Shown here: piece by piece, positions 42,143 to 51,670 of the stretch
How the letters are laid out: each line of letters begins with the position of its first letter
Numbering within the stretch: the first letter of the stretch is position 1
Source: Bacillota bacterium
GTDB taxonomy: Bacteria; Bacillota; Clostridia; Acetivibrionales; DTU013
Direction of reading: 5' to 3'
Length of the DNA: 53,895 nt
Assembly: GCA_023418915.1 (NCBI GenBank)
Contig: JAEZYU010000010.1
Span: forward strand, 1-53,895
Notes under the pieces: model-generated
Told to the model about the DNA's origin: nothing
Seen by the model: only the letters and a program-made list of their open reading frames with translations
Database searches by the model: none
Program-made: the position numbers and the translations under genes

Positions 42143-42982
42143 CTATACTCCAATCATCTCCCGCACTACCCGGTCTGCCATCTTCACTGCTCCTACAAGC
42201 ACCAGCATGTTAAAAATCAGTTCACCTATATATGACCAGACCATGGTAACTGCACTGACACTGGTATCTACAACCGGTGGGGAGGAGGCGAAGACGGAAA
42301 ATATGATACATGCAAGAATAATGATTGCCCCTTCCAGACACACAGCTGCATAGCTTTTCAAAAAGGATTTTCCTATACTCTGGCTTGGCTCTCCGGCAAA
42401 GGATGCCAATGGTACAGGGGCAATGGCAGTATATAAGTAAAGCTTGAAAAACCTCCCGTACACAGTCATGATCATGATGAATGAAAGTACAGTGATGAAC
42501 AGGCTGCCGATTAGTGTTACCGCCCATAGCGGGATGCTTTCCCAGAAGCTGCAATCCTCAATAGCCTTCACGATAGTACCCGGTAGGACGGTTTGTGTGC
42601 TTGTACCAATTGCTGAGCTGCTCATAATGGTTGATATAATTCCCTGAACAATATTAAACAGTGCCATCATTAGTTCCAGTCCATGGGTTACAACAGCTTT
42701 TGCCAGCACAAACCGTATAAATAGCTTCAGAGCATGTTCAGGTCTTTTTACTTCAGCAAAGCTTCCACATGTTTTAACCACACCTATGACGAAAAACAGT
42801 ACCAGAAGGGCAAGTCCAATGGCCTGCAGTGCACCATGTATATCTACAATGACGTTCCAGATACCACCACCCTTAAACTCAGTGGGGGACTGTGTGACAA
42901 GCAGCCATATCTCAGACAGCTTATTATTCCATGTCTCAAGTGCATTATTGAGGTTTTCAATCACCCAGTTACTTTTAGCCAT
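42143..42982 (-). CDS. TrbL/VirB6-like conjugation membrane protein
   Basis: A 279-residue protein with six or so hydrophobic segments, in the position and pattern of the CD1112-type VirB6/TrbL proteins (VIVDIHGALQAIGLALLVLFFVIGVVKTCGS in pieces, then YTAIAPVPLASFAGE). It forms the inner-membrane channel of the transfer apparatus. AGAGGTG precedes the ATG. It ends one base from the stop of the convergent XRE gene. Confidence 0.85.
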   Translation of the reverse strand: MAKSNWVIENLNNALETWNNKLSEIWLLVTQSPTEFKGGGIWNVIVDIHGALQAIGLALLVLFFVIGVVKTCGSFAEVKRPEHALKLFIRFVLAKAVVTHGLELMMALFNIVQGIISTIMSSSAIGTSTQTVLPGTIVKAIEDCSFWESIPLWAVTLIGSLFITVLSFIMIMTVYGRFFKLYLYTAIAPVPLASFAGEPSQSIGKSFLKSYAAVCLEGAIIILACIIFSVFASSPPVVDTSVSAVTMVWSYIGELIFNMLVLVGAVKMADRVVREMIGV

Positions 42983-43046
42983 AGCAAATCACCTCTTTTC
43001 CAGAGTAAGACCCGTACATGGAGCACGGGCCTGCCTTTTCTAATTG

Positions 43047-43274
43047 TTACCGACATGATTCGTCCCTGCCGGATATTTTGTCCCTGATGATACCATACTT
43101 GTCATCCACATAAAATCTGTTGACACAGGGGTTGTAGATTGCATGACACTTGACACCTTCATATTCTGCAAGATAATCGTTATCACCCAGTCTCTTTAAG
43201 ATAGAAGCTTCCCGTAGCTCGCCATTCAGTGAATGAATGTGCATTTTTTCATTGATCGGAAATTCCTTAAGCAT
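43047..43274 (-). CDS. Small ICE protein of unknown function
   Basis: A 75-residue protein (MLKEFPINEKMHIHSLNGEL) with a compact beta-rich pattern including YNPCVNRFYVDDKYGII. GGGGG precedes the ATG. It sits between the Maff2 and TrbL genes, a constant place in this module. No function known. Confidence 0.65.
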   Translation of the reverse strand: MLKEFPINEKMHIHSLNGELREASILKRLGDNDYLAEYEGVKCHAIYNPCVNRFYVDDKYGIIRDKISGRDESCR

Positions 43275-43279
43275 AAAGA

Positions 43280-43588
43280 TTAACCCCCTGTAATGAGCGT
43301 TAGAATTTCCTTCGCAAAAGTAATAATGATTCCTCCGGCAAGAGTCAAAAAGCCATTTGCTCGCTGGGAGGGATCATGAGATTTGAGGGAAAGTCCAATC
43401 TGCACAATGCCGAAGCCCAACAAGATAAGACCAATTGCGCGAATCAGTCCGAATATGAAGTCAGACAGGTTGTTTACTACCTCAAGTGGGTCATTTGTAG
43501 CATAGGTGGGAGATACAAAAAGGGTGATCATAAGCACCAATGCACAGTAAATGGCAAATACTTTTTTGGTTCTGTTAGTAATTTTCAT
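43280..43588 (-). CDS. Maff2 family protein (pilin-like VirB2 analogue)
   Basis: A 102-residue membrane protein. A signal-like helix (about 10-30, ending STYAT region) and two further hydrophobic segments (FIFGLIRAIGLILLGFGIVQIGL and GFLTLAGGIIITFAKEIL) match Maff2 proteins. The start at 43588 (MKITNRTKK) lies ten bases after GGAGGT. It probably forms a pilus- or channel-like part of the secretion system. Confidence 0.85.
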   Translation of the reverse strand: MKITNRTKKVFAIYCALVLMITLFVSPTYATNDPLEVVNNLSDFIFGLIRAIGLILLGFGIVQIGLSLKSHDPSQRANGFLTLAGGIIITFAKEILTLITGG

Positions 43589-43615
43589 AGATTCATAAAC
43601 CTCCATATTATATTT

Positions 43616-45382
43616 TTAGGATTGCAACAGGTTTTCTTCCAGATCTTCATCGCAGAGAAGCTCGTAATCGCTTTCCTTGCTCAGCAAAACAGTTTTCCAG
43701 TCGAGGGCATTTTCTGTTCCTCCATGCAGGAAGGCTTCACAGCCTCCGTCAACCGTCAGCTTCAAATTGGGGTGCTTTAATATGTTGTATTTTTCATCCA
43801 TGACAGCCTGTTCACCCCGGATAAACAGCAGGGCGTACCGATTGTCCAGCATCCGGACTTCATCAGGAGTTAAAAGTTCCCGACCTGATTGCTGATAATT
43901 GGTGGAGTAGCTGCCGTTGCGGCCTTTGCTTTGCCCATAAGTGTTTGTGTCGATGGTCTCTTTTCCCAAAAGTTCAGACACATACTTGTGGGTGGATTGC
44001 TCATTACCGCCAAGGTACAGGAATTCATCACAGTTTCCCACAATGGATTCCCATGTATCCTTGAAAAGAGCCTTTAATTGAGCCAGGTTTTGCAGTATGA
44101 TGGATACCGATATTTCTCTTGACCGCATGGTGGACAGCAGCTTGTCAAACTCATCCGGCAGAGCAACATTTGCAAACTCATCCATGACAAAATGAACATG
44201 AACGGGAAGACGACCGCCGTATTTATAATCAGCAAGATACATCAGGCTTTGGAACAGCTGAGTATAAAGCATACCTACAATAAAGTTGAAACTGCTGTCG
44301 TTGTCTGGTATCACAGCAAAGAGTGCAGTCTTTTTCTCTCCAATAGATGACAGCTCCATTTCATCAACCATTGTAACTCCTGCAAGAGATGACAGGTTGA
44401 ACTTTTCCAGACGTACACCCAATCCAATGAGAATAGACTTGGCAGTTTTTCCTGCAGCCAGCTTGAAGATATTATACTGCTTTACGGCCAGATGCTCAGG
44501 CTCTTTCATTTCAAGCCTCTCAAACAGCTCATCCAGTGGACTTTGATAGCTTTCATCATCCTCCCGGACTTCAGCGGCTGCAATCATTTCCATAACCATA
44601 GGAAAATTCTGCTCTTCCTTAGGTGCTTCATAAAGAAGATAAAGGATTAGCGCCTCCAGTAATGCTGTCTCAGAGCGTTCCCAGAATGGGTCGTTGGTGT
44701 TGCTGCCTTTAGGAGTGGTGTTGCGGATAAGATTGGTTACAAGCTTTAATACGTCCTTGTCATCCTTTAAATAGGAAAAGGGATTGTAGCAGTGGGACTG
44801 GTGCATGTTAATAAGGTCCAGCACCTTTATTTCATAACCTTTTGACTTAAGCAGAATTCCCGTATCCCTCAGGATTTCCCCCTTTGGGTCGAGAACCACA
44901 AAGGATGTGTTAGCCTGCATGATGTTTGGCTTTGCATAAAACCTGGTCTTACCAGAGCCAGAGCCGCCTACTACAAGAACATTCAAGTTCCTTTTGTGTT
45001 TTCTGCCATTAAGACCGATGCAGACATTTTGCGTTAATATTTTATTTTGATACTTGTGTTTATCCCTGTATTTTCGGTTTGCAACTGCCGCGCCGCCCCA
45101 GCGGGCACTGCCGTGTTCTTCCCTTCGCCGGTAATTATGCCTGGTGGAATGGTAAATTCCTATACCCATGCCATATGCAGCAACAAACAACAGGATACAC
45201 TTAGGCGTATCCTTTACCCATTGTACACTCATGGGATTGTTAATTGCTGCGGTAAGATTGGCAAGAATTTCTGGAAGACCACCAGAAAGGGAAGGGGCAG
45301 TCAATAATGCTGCCCATACTACAAGAATTAAAAAGACCGCATAGAGTATCAGGTCACTCTGTACGGTCTTATCGCGCCTCAT
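43616..45382 (-). CDS. VirD4/TraG-type coupling protein
   Basis: A 588-residue ATPase that brings the relaxase-DNA complex to the channel. Two N-terminal membrane helices (about 10-30 and 60-80). Walker A is VVGGSGSGKTRFY, Walker B is FVMDEFANV, and SVSIILQNLAQLKALF and YNPFSYLKDDKDVLKLV are further TraG blocks. The start at 45382 follows AGAGGAAC; the longer frame is rejected. It overlaps the 63-residue gene upstream. Confidence 0.92.
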   Translation of the reverse strand: MRRDKTVQSDLILYAVFLILVVWAALLTAPSLSGGLPEILANLTAAINNPMSVQWVKDTPKCILLFVAAYGMGIGIYHSTRHNYRRREEHGSARWGGAAVANRKYRDKHKYQNKILTQNVCIGLNGRKHKRNLNVLVVGGSGSGKTRFYAKPNIMQANTSFVVLDPKGEILRDTGILLKSKGYEIKVLDLINMHQSHCYNPFSYLKDDKDVLKLVTNLIRNTTPKGSNTNDPFWERSETALLEALILYLLYEAPKEEQNFPMVMEMIAAAEVREDDESYQSPLDELFERLEMKEPEHLAVKQYNIFKLAAGKTAKSILIGLGVRLEKFNLSSLAGVTMVDEMELSSIGEKKTALFAVIPDNDSSFNFIVGMLYTQLFQSLMYLADYKYGGRLPVHVHFVMDEFANVALPDEFDKLLSTMRSREISVSIILQNLAQLKALFKDTWESIVGNCDEFLYLGGNEQSTHKYVSELLGKETIDTNTYGQSKGRNGSYSTNYQQSGRELLTPDEVRMLDNRYALLFIRGEQAVMDEKYNILKHPNLKLTVDGGCEAFLHGGTENALDWKTVLLSKESDYELLCDEDLEENLLQS

Positions 45383-45560
45383 CAATGTTCCTCTTTTTCT
45401 GTTTTTTTGTGGGGGCATCAATAGCTTTTAATAGCAATTCATCTACAGCATCTGTGGGGCGATCATCCTTGATGAGGTCATTTCTGAACTCATTTAATGC
45501 ATTGACTACCACACCGTATTCATAATCATCCAGGGTCAGCACCCTTTCTTCTTCCTTCAT
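45369..45560 (-). CDS. Small acidic ICE protein of unknown function
   Basis: A 63-residue protein (MKEEERVLTLDDYEYGVVVN) with ALNEFRNDLIKDDRPTDAVDELLLKAI. GGAGGAATGGTTA precedes the ATG. It is regularly found before the coupling protein gene in Tn1549-like elements. Function unknown. Confidence 0.65.
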   Translation of the reverse strand: MKEEERVLTLDDYEYGVVVNALNEFRNDLIKDDRPTDAVDELLLKAIDAPTKKQKKRNIDEAR

Positions 45561-45572
45561 TAACCATTCCTC

Positions 45573-46469
45573 CTAACGCTCAGGCTCCTGCCTTTTTTGC
45601 TCTCTTTGCTGTGCCAGCATCCGGTTCATCCTGCCAGAAATCTCTGAAGAAGCCTCTCTTATTATAGAAAGCTCAGCACGGATCTCTTGCGCATTCATGC
45701 CCTGAAGCATTTGGGAAACCCGGTCAAAGTGAAAGTTATTTATATCCACTCCATACTGCCTGCAAAGAATATATGACACACAATAAGCATGAAAAGTATA
45801 ATCAGAACGGCTAAAGCTGCCATCGCCCTTATCTATTTCTGCATGTGCAAGCTCCTGAGATAATGAACGAAATATTTCACCGGCATCCAGGCCTCTTCGT
45901 ATTTTTATATCTCTATCTACCGGAGTGTATAGGGCATTTATGCCTTCAGGTAAGCTGTCGCTAATTCGGATGGGAACCGGTGCATTCTCCATCAGTGCCT
46001 TGATGCGTGTACGCTCGTCAGGATAGGGGAGTGTTTCAGGTTTTTGTGCCCCTGTCTGGGAAATGTCAAACATCTTTTTCAGGTTGTAGCTTATAGCAGT
46101 TGTACCGTCATCACGCTGATACTCCTCACCTGGCTCCAGAATGTAGAATCCGCTTTCTTTTTTTCTTATATATACACCTTGCTCCTTCCAGGTTTCAAAA
46201 TCAGCAATGCGGGTAGCATCAGGCTTTTGTGCAAGTATTAACAGAGCATTGGCCACACTGTAACGTTCAAAACGGCTTTGAACATCCAGATAGTTCTGGA
46301 AAGCACCACAATTCATTGCCACAGCTTTAGCTGTATCATCAATCATGGAGTAAACCAATTCCCGTTGCTCTTGCTTCTGTTTTTTCCAAGCCTCTTTATC
46401 AAACGACTGATTGCCTTGTGATGAAGGTGATTCCTTTTCTGGTTTGAATAAATCATCAAAGTTACTCAT
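45573..46469 (-). CDS. ArdC-like antirestriction / ssDNA-binding protein
   Basis: A 298-residue protein. Residues about 30-150 match the ArdC N-terminal single-strand-binding domain (RYSVANALLILAQKPDATRI, FETWKEQG, MFDISQT). A zincin-like part follows, but the motif reads SQELAHAEI instead of HExxH, so the first zinc ligand is replaced by Gln. ArdC proteins protect incoming single-stranded DNA and inhibit restriction. Lies between PcfB and the small acidic gene. Confidence 0.75.
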   Translation of the reverse strand: MSNFDDLFKPEKESPSSQGNQSFDKEAWKKQKQEQRELVYSMIDDTAKAVAMNCGAFQNYLDVQSRFERYSVANALLILAQKPDATRIADFETWKEQGVYIRKKESGFYILEPGEEYQRDDGTTAISYNLKKMFDISQTGAQKPETLPYPDERTRIKALMENAPVPIRISDSLPEGINALYTPVDRDIKIRRGLDAGEIFRSLSQELAHAEIDKGDGSFSRSDYTFHAYCVSYILCRQYGVDINNFHFDRVSQMLQGMNAQEIRAELSIIREASSEISGRMNRMLAQQREQKRQEPER

Positions 46470-46475
46470 ATATAC

Positions 46476-47279
46476 TTACCTCGCTTTCGATTTTGGTTTT
46501 TTTGCTTTTGACTTCTGCCTATTAGCTTTAGCATTCTGTTTCACAGACTTTAATTGGTCTTTAGCAGGCTCACGCTTTGGTTCTGCCGCCTGTTCTTTTT
46601 GAGCAGCTTTAATCTCTCGCAGCTCCTTTCTTACAGATTTTCTTTGCGGCTCAATAATACCCTCGGCGGATTCCACGCTGTGCTCTAAGATAGGCTCGGA
46701 CGGACGGGATTTCTCCGTCGTCGCCGTCGTGGGGTTTGGGTTGTCTGTCTGGTTGGTAATTGGCTCCGATTTTTCTGCCTTTGCCATCAGTTCATCAATA
46801 AAAGCATCTGTGTTTTTCTCGGCAGGGGTTGCTTTTTCGGCTGGCTCCTTCTGTGATTCTTTAGAGGCCCTGGTTTTCTGAATTTCACTTTTGATGCTTG
46901 CTGTATCCACAGTAGCCAACTTGAAGCGTTCTACAATACGATTAATTTTTGAAGCATCTTCTGCCCGAACCATAACGTCGCACATGCCATCCACATTCTT
47001 TTTGTCCCGTAGGGCACAGAACAGGACACCGTAGCGTTTTGCCTCCTCTGTGAATTTCTTTAGATCCTCGTTGCGGACTGCGAATACCTTCAGCTCTTTA
47101 CCGCTTCGTAAAAGACCCTCCAGCCGGGTTTTGCCTCTGGTTTTCTTCTGGTCCTTCAGGACAGCATACAGGTATGTAGCAAGATTTTTAGCACCTTCAC
47201 CTGATATTTTTGCAAATACCTCAATTCCTTTAAGACTCATATTGACGATTTGATCTGCTGCTTCGGCTCCGTTGGTCAT
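46476..47279 (-). CDS. PcfB family protein (DUF3801)
   Basis: A 267-residue relaxosome accessory protein. The N-terminal DUF3801 domain (about 1-130) contains GEGAKNLATYLYAVLKDQKK and YGVLFCALRDKKNVDGMCDVMV. The C-terminal half is a disordered, Lys/Glu/Pro-rich tail ending KANRQKSKAKKPKSKAR, suited to DNA binding. The start overlaps the relaxase end by 50 bases; GGAGG lies before the ATG. Probably links the relaxosome to VirD4. Confidence 0.87.
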   Translation of the reverse strand: MTNGAEAADQIVNMSLKGIEVFAKISGEGAKNLATYLYAVLKDQKKTRGKTRLEGLLRSGKELKVFAVRNEDLKKFTEEAKRYGVLFCALRDKKNVDGMCDVMVRAEDASKINRIVERFKLATVDTASIKSEIQKTRASKESQKEPAEKATPAEKNTDAFIDELMAKAEKSEPITNQTDNPNPTTATTEKSRPSEPILEHSVESAEGIIEPQRKSVRKELREIKAAQKEQAAEPKREPAKDQLKSVKQNAKANRQKSKAKKPKSKAR

Positions 47280-48630
47280 TTGCCTTTTCCTCCTTTCTCA
47301 GATAGATTTCTTCCTGTTTAATGTGAAGAAGCTTCCTCTTCATGTCTTCGGAACGGGATAGGATGCCCGTACATAACTTCACCTCCTTTCGCAGCCCGGT
47401 AAGCTGTTTTGATAACGTAGAGATTTGCATTTTGTAGTAGTTAGACTGCTCATCATCCCGGCATCTTCGCAACTTATGGTACAAGGATTTACGAGTGTCT
47501 GATAGGATTCTGATTTGCTGTTCTAAATCATGCTGATAAATATTAAGCTGTTCTTTGCTCTCAATACTGTTTTTACAGAGCAGCTTTGTTTGAGCGGTCA
47601 ACTCCTCCATATGACGAATATCTTCACGCATTAAAAAATGCGCCCGTTTGTTGGACGCATGCTTTTTCTTTGGCAAGATACCCATTTTATATAGATAGTA
47701 AAAGTATAGGGCTTGCAAGCCCTTGAGCTTTTTTGCCCTTTTCAGGTTTACACTGCTCTGTATTTTATATCGCTTACGCTTTGGCTCGGGCAGTACTTCA
47801 GGACGTTTCGGACTATTTTTCTTAAGTATCCTTTGTGTGATGGCATCCTCAGTATATGCATCACCAAGCGTTTTCAAGCGGACAAAGCGCTCCTTGCCGG
47901 GGGGACGAACTGCCATATATTTTACACCGGTTTTCACCTCATACCCCTGCTTCCGGAGGGTAGAAATAAACTGACTCATTGTCATGGAGACAGTAATTGC
48001 TTTATCAACATCTTCACGGATCAGGCTCCGCCAGGTAGGCTTGCTTTCTTTTTCTGCCTGCCACTCGGCATAATGCTTTGCTTTGCCCCTCTCTGGGTTT
48101 TCAATAACTGAAAGGGAATACTCCTTACATAACCGGTCAGAAGCTTGCCGCATGAGAGCATAGGTGGCATTGTTGTCGTAATACCTTTTTCCGTCCATGA
48201 AAGATACAGAGTTTAAGACAAAATGGTTATGAAGATGATTCTTATCAACATGAGTGGAAACAACTACTTCAAAACGGTCACCCCAAAGCTCCTTTGCCAG
48301 CTTTGTACCGATGGTATGAGCAGTTTCCGGTGTGGCTTCGCCGGGTGCAAAAGATTGATAGGCATGAAAGGCAAGGATACCATCTGTTTTTTGAAATTGC
48401 AGCTTTGTTTGTGACATCTGCTTACAGGCAGAAGCCGGATCGCAGTTAATACCGGTAACATAAAACTGCTTTTCAGTCTTGTCATCCCTTCCGGTATATC
48501 CCAGTAAGTTCTGCAAGGCTTTAACATCAGGGCTTGAATAATCATGATTCTCAGTTTTATTAGAATTGGTAGCATAGTTAATTACCCGGTCAAGTCTATC
48601 CGTCACATCCCATATGGCCGTAGTTGCCAT
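47230..48630 (-). CDS. MobP-type relaxase (conjugative nickase)
   Basis: A 466-residue relaxase. The metal-binding histidines lie in NHLHNHF (His132, His134, His136). HAYQSFAPGEATPETAH is the conserved block before it. The N-terminal Tyr20 in VINYATN is a candidate for the DNA linkage. Coiled-coil segments fill the C-terminal third. The start at 48630 follows AAAGGAGG; the longer frame inside mobC is rejected. It would nick the oriT in the gap at 49.5-49.7 kb. Confidence 0.92.
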   Translation of the reverse strand: MATTAIWDVTDRLDRVINYATNSNKTENHDYSSPDVKALQNLLGYTGRDDKTEKQFYVTGINCDPASACKQMSQTKLQFQKTDGILAFHAYQSFAPGEATPETAHTIGTKLAKELWGDRFEVVVSTHVDKNHLHNHFVLNSVSFMDGKRYYDNNATYALMRQASDRLCKEYSLSVIENPERGKAKHYAEWQAEKESKPTWRSLIREDVDKAITVSMTMSQFISTLRKQGYEVKTGVKYMAVRPPGKERFVRLKTLGDAYTEDAITQRILKKNSPKRPEVLPEPKRKRYKIQSSVNLKRAKKLKGLQALYFYYLYKMGILPKKKHASNKRAHFLMREDIRHMEELTAQTKLLCKNSIESKEQLNIYQHDLEQQIRILSDTRKSLYHKLRRCRDDEQSNYYKMQISTLSKQLTGLRKEVKLCTGILSRSEDMKRKLLHIKQEEIYLRKEEKANDQRSRSSRSNRQYES

Positions 48631-48961
48631 CTTCCTTCCTCCTTTCCGGCAGCGTAACCGCTGCCTGTATATCCAGCACTGCCTTCCGGAGGCGATTAGC
48701 CTCATACTGGAATATTGTCTTATCGATATGTCCTATTGCATTTGCTCTTGCAGCAATCTGGTTTAAGTTATTGCCTATGGCATGAAGCTCTCTTATCATA
48801 GAGTGGTAGTCGGGTGGGGGAAGGGTTTTCGGTATATAGCCGTTTATCAGTGAACGAATAAATGCTTCCTGTGAAAGCCCGCTTTTCTTCACCTGTTTGA
48901 TCAGGTGCTGATGTTCTTCATTGTTCAATCGTATAATAATTTGAATGCTCCGTTTTCTCAT
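48596..48961 (-). CDS. mobC: MobC relaxosome accessory protein
   Basis: A 121-residue protein. A ribbon-helix-helix N-terminus (IQIIIRLNNEEHQHLIKQVKKSGLSQEAFIRSLI in pieces) is followed by the MobC motif LHAIGNNLNQIAARANAIG. The stop lies 35 bases inside the relaxase gene, so translation is coupled. It helps the relaxase to open the DNA at oriT. Confidence 0.92.
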   Translation of the reverse strand: MRKRSIQIIIRLNNEEHQHLIKQVKKSGLSQEAFIRSLINGYIPKTLPPPDYHSMIRELHAIGNNLNQIAARANAIGHIDKTIFQYEANRLRKAVLDIQAAVTLPERRKEDGNYGHMGCDG

Positions 48962-49069
48962 TACTCCGGCTCCCTTCTAAATTCTCAAGTTTTTTACAAA
49001 ATAAAAGCCACCAATTACATTTCTGTAACTGATAGCTTAATAGATTTGCATATATTTTATTATATTACT

Positions 49070-49471
49070 TTATTCTCTCTGACTTTTTGAATGATTCTTC
49101 AAACGCTGCACTGCCTCCACATCTACAAAGTGGGTGGCATAATTCTGTTCTATCTTTTCATCGTATGATTTACTGAACCGCAGCATTCTATCCTTGTTAT
49201 TGCCCCATTGATGGTAACATGAATATGAAGGCTTTAAATTGTTATTTGTTGCATATGCACGTATTTCTTTCATAATACCTGACAATTCCCGGAGATTAGC
49301 TCGGCATACTCTTTCAAGAAAATCCACTCTGCCAAAACGCCAATCATCATAATCCTTTTCTAATAAAACACCAATATCCATCAGGACATCCACTGGTGCA
49401 ACATAGCCTTTCTTTTTTATGTTCTGGTACATAGCGTTATGTATCTGACCTGTAAGGTTCTTCTTTTGCAT
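49070..49471 (-). CDS. Conserved ICE protein of unknown function
   Basis: A 133-residue basic protein. Blocks WRFGRVDFLERVCRANLREL, IRAYATNNNLKPSYSCYHQW and LRFSKSYDEKIEQNYATHFV are typical of a small family common in mobile elements of Clostridia. AAAGGTG precedes ATG 49471. The spacing and basic character suggest DNA binding, but no function is known. Confidence 0.7.
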   Translation of the reverse strand: MQKKNLTGQIHNAMYQNIKKKGYVAPVDVLMDIGVLLEKDYDDWRFGRVDFLERVCRANLRELSGIMKEIRAYATNNNLKPSYSCYHQWGNNKDRMLRFSKSYDEKIEQNYATHFVDVEAVQRLKNHSKSQRE

Positions 49472-49570
49472 TGATATCACCTTTATTATAAATCAAATTT
49501 CAAAATGTACACATTAAATCTTACATACATTTATTGCGTTATGCAAATAATACATAAAGCAACAGGGGTA

Positions 49571-49650
49571 TTAGGGGGAATTCCCCCTAACAAGCGAATT
49601 TGGCTATCCAAATTCAGTGCTTGCTACAACACAAGACGCCAGTCTTGTGT
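49571..49650. other. Probable oriT region with three hairpins
   Basis: Three inverted repeats lie close together in a gene-free gap of 270 bases. TTAGGGGGAATTCCCCCTAA (49571-49590) is a perfect palindrome. GAATTTGG-CTAT-CCAAATTC (49596-49615) is extended by CAAGC/GCTTG outside. ACACAAGAC-GCCA-GTCTTGTGT (49629-49650) is the third. The position next to the mobilisation genes and the structure fit an origin of transfer. The nick site cannot be assigned. Confidence 0.65.
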
Positions 49651-49750
49651 ATAAATAAAAACCTTACAGTTGATTTAAAAAATATTACCATCCGAAAAGT
49701 AAAAGCAGGTATCCCTATTCATAAATGAAATTCTATATTTTTTTAAGTAT

Positions 49751-51670
49751 TTAAATTGTCAGAAACTCATAAAATGATTCAGCAATATTATTACTTGTCA
49801 TAAAGTCTTGCAATGCCTGCCTAAACTTATTTACATCAATATCATTTGCATCGACATATAAATACAAGTTATTTATAGCCCGGCTTGCACCAACATAAAC
49901 TAAGCGGGTATATTCGCCGATGACTTTCGAATCATTATCACAATTATCTAAAAAAACGACTGGGTTGCATAGAACATCATTTACTCTTAAAACCCTAGAT
50001 TCATCTCTCGCCGGCTTAATATTTACAAGAACATTTTCAAATTCTCGTCCCTTTGCTCTATGAATGGTCATAAAATTACCTGTCTTGGTGAAAACATCTA
50101 AGATCATTTTTTCCAGAGTTATATACTCTAATTTATTCACATTGTCATATAATCGTTTGTCATAGTATTCATCAGCATCTGAGGATGCAACTTTAATTGG
50201 TTCAATCGGAATTAATTCACATTCCGTCAGCCATTGATTGATACGGTCGAGGATCTCACTAAATATCATATCAGACGGAATATTGGAAAAGTGTCTAATA
50301 AAATTAAAAAATTTTTTGAAATTCAATGCTTGCGAATCGCCTTTAATAATAAATGAATCAACATTAAAAAACTTTCTTGATATGTCGATAGCTGAAGCCA
50401 TGCATTTACGCCGTAAAGCATTTTTCACCTTAACCACATAAGCTGAAATCTTAATCCAATCAATTCTCTCTTGTTCTATCTCGGTAAAAAAATCCCGGCG
50501 GAAAGTATAAGTATAATGGTTTTGTATAGTATTAATCAATCTTTGTTGTTCACTTGATAAATCAGGGATGTATTGAAAAACGTCTGCCCACCTGCGACAA
50601 AGAACAACGATATCTGTTGGCAAAGATGCAATAACATTCGAGCCGCTTTGTCCTATTACAAACTTAACTTTGCTGTTGTTCGCTTTATTTTTTTCGCAAG
50701 TTTGGATGCTAAGAATATTGTCCGCTTTTCTTAAATAATTTATAAAATGAATTATATTCTGCGTACTTCTGCGATTACCATTGACTACATACTCATCAAT
50801 AGTCTTTGTCGTGACAGAAAAATCCTTAAACTCTCTATAATCTGCATTCTGAAATCCATATATGGATTGTGCGATATCGCCGATGACACCAAGTATACAT
50901 TTTGACGAATCGGCAAAAGCTTTTAATAAAGCGTTTTGCAACGGGTTTGTGTCTTGATATTCATCAATCAACACATAGGGAAAGCGATATTGCAGGTTAT
51001 AAACAATGTGTTTATATCGCTTAACCAATTCATATCCAAAATATAGGATTTCATCAAAATCGATTTTTTGTACCATTGTCCACATGCCATATTTAATCCA
51101 ATATGCCAATTCTTCACTAAATGAACTTGGGTTAAGTTTAACTGTAGCATCTTTATTAAAAGGAAACTTATTTATATTGGATATATCAACAATACATTCT
51201 TCTATTTTTGTTCTTGAACTAGGACCAATGTCTAAGCCGGATTTTTCAGTAGTAAATTGCCTTATTTGTTCTTCATCTTCTTTCGATAGTAGTCTAAAAC
51301 CTTCTTGTCTCGGCATTATTCTGGTACTACTATCAAGCTCCATATTAAATTTTTCCTTAATAACCACTCTAAGTTGCTGCTGACTTTCCTTGATAATTTG
51401 ATCGTAAACAAAACTATGAATTGTTGAGACATAGACAAATTCATTATAGTTTCCAAGTCTATTAACAATCTCATCCGCCGCAGCATTAGTATAAGTTATA
51501 CAGAGAATTTTTCTTCCGCTAAAGGACAGTTTTTTACTATTATTTATTATATTCTTAATATTTTCAACAAGAAGGTGCGTTTTACCTGCACCAGGTCCAG
51601 CGAAAACTTTAAAATGATTCTCGTTTTCATATATTTTTAAATCATCAGCAGAATTTATTGAAATAGCCAT
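49751..51670 (-). CDS. gajB: GajB-like UvrD/Rep helicase (Gabija defence)
   Basis: A 639-residue superfamily 1 helicase. Walker A is GPGAGKT (residues 25-31), Walker B is LIDEYQDTNPLQ, motif III is GDIAQSIYGFQNADY, motif V is MTIHRAKGREFENV and motif VI is RLVYVGASRAINNLYLY. Its start overlaps the end of the OLD-nuclease gene by 16 bases, the arrangement of gajA-gajB. In Gabija the helicase and nuclease form a complex that degrades phage DNA. It is longer than the best-known GajB (about 490 residues), so a divergent subtype is likely. Confidence 0.82.
   Translation of the reverse strand: MAISINSADDLKIYENENHFKVFAGPGAGKTHLLVENIKNIINNSKKLSFSGRKILCITYTNAAADEIVNRLGNYNEFVYVSTIHSFVYDQIIKESQQQLRVVIKEKFNMELDSSTRIMPRQEGFRLLSKEDEEQIRQFTTEKSGLDIGPSSRTKIEECIVDISNINKFPFNKDATVKLNPSSFSEELAYWIKYGMWTMVQKIDFDEILYFGYELVKRYKHIVYNLQYRFPYVLIDEYQDTNPLQNALLKAFADSSKCILGVIGDIAQSIYGFQNADYREFKDFSVTTKTIDEYVVNGNRRSTQNIIHFINYLRKADNILSIQTCEKNKANNSKVKFVIGQSGSNVIASLPTDIVVLCRRWADVFQYIPDLSSEQQRLINTIQNHYTYTFRRDFFTEIEQERIDWIKISAYVVKVKNALRRKCMASAIDISRKFFNVDSFIIKGDSQALNFKKFFNFIRHFSNIPSDMIFSEILDRINQWLTECELIPIEPIKVASSDADEYYDKRLYDNVNKLEYITLEKMILDVFTKTGNFMTIHRAKGREFENVLVNIKPARDESRVLRVNDVLCNPVVFLDNCDNDSKVIGEYTRLVYVGASRAINNLYLYVDANDIDVNKFRQALQDFMTSNNIAESFYEFLTI

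Noticed and set aside
49481..49750. Right ICE boundary between the mobilisation genes and the Gabija-like genes
   Set aside because: The gap holds a hairpin cluster typical of oriT, but no copy of the tRNA-Ser 3' end and no repeat matching 21021-21042.
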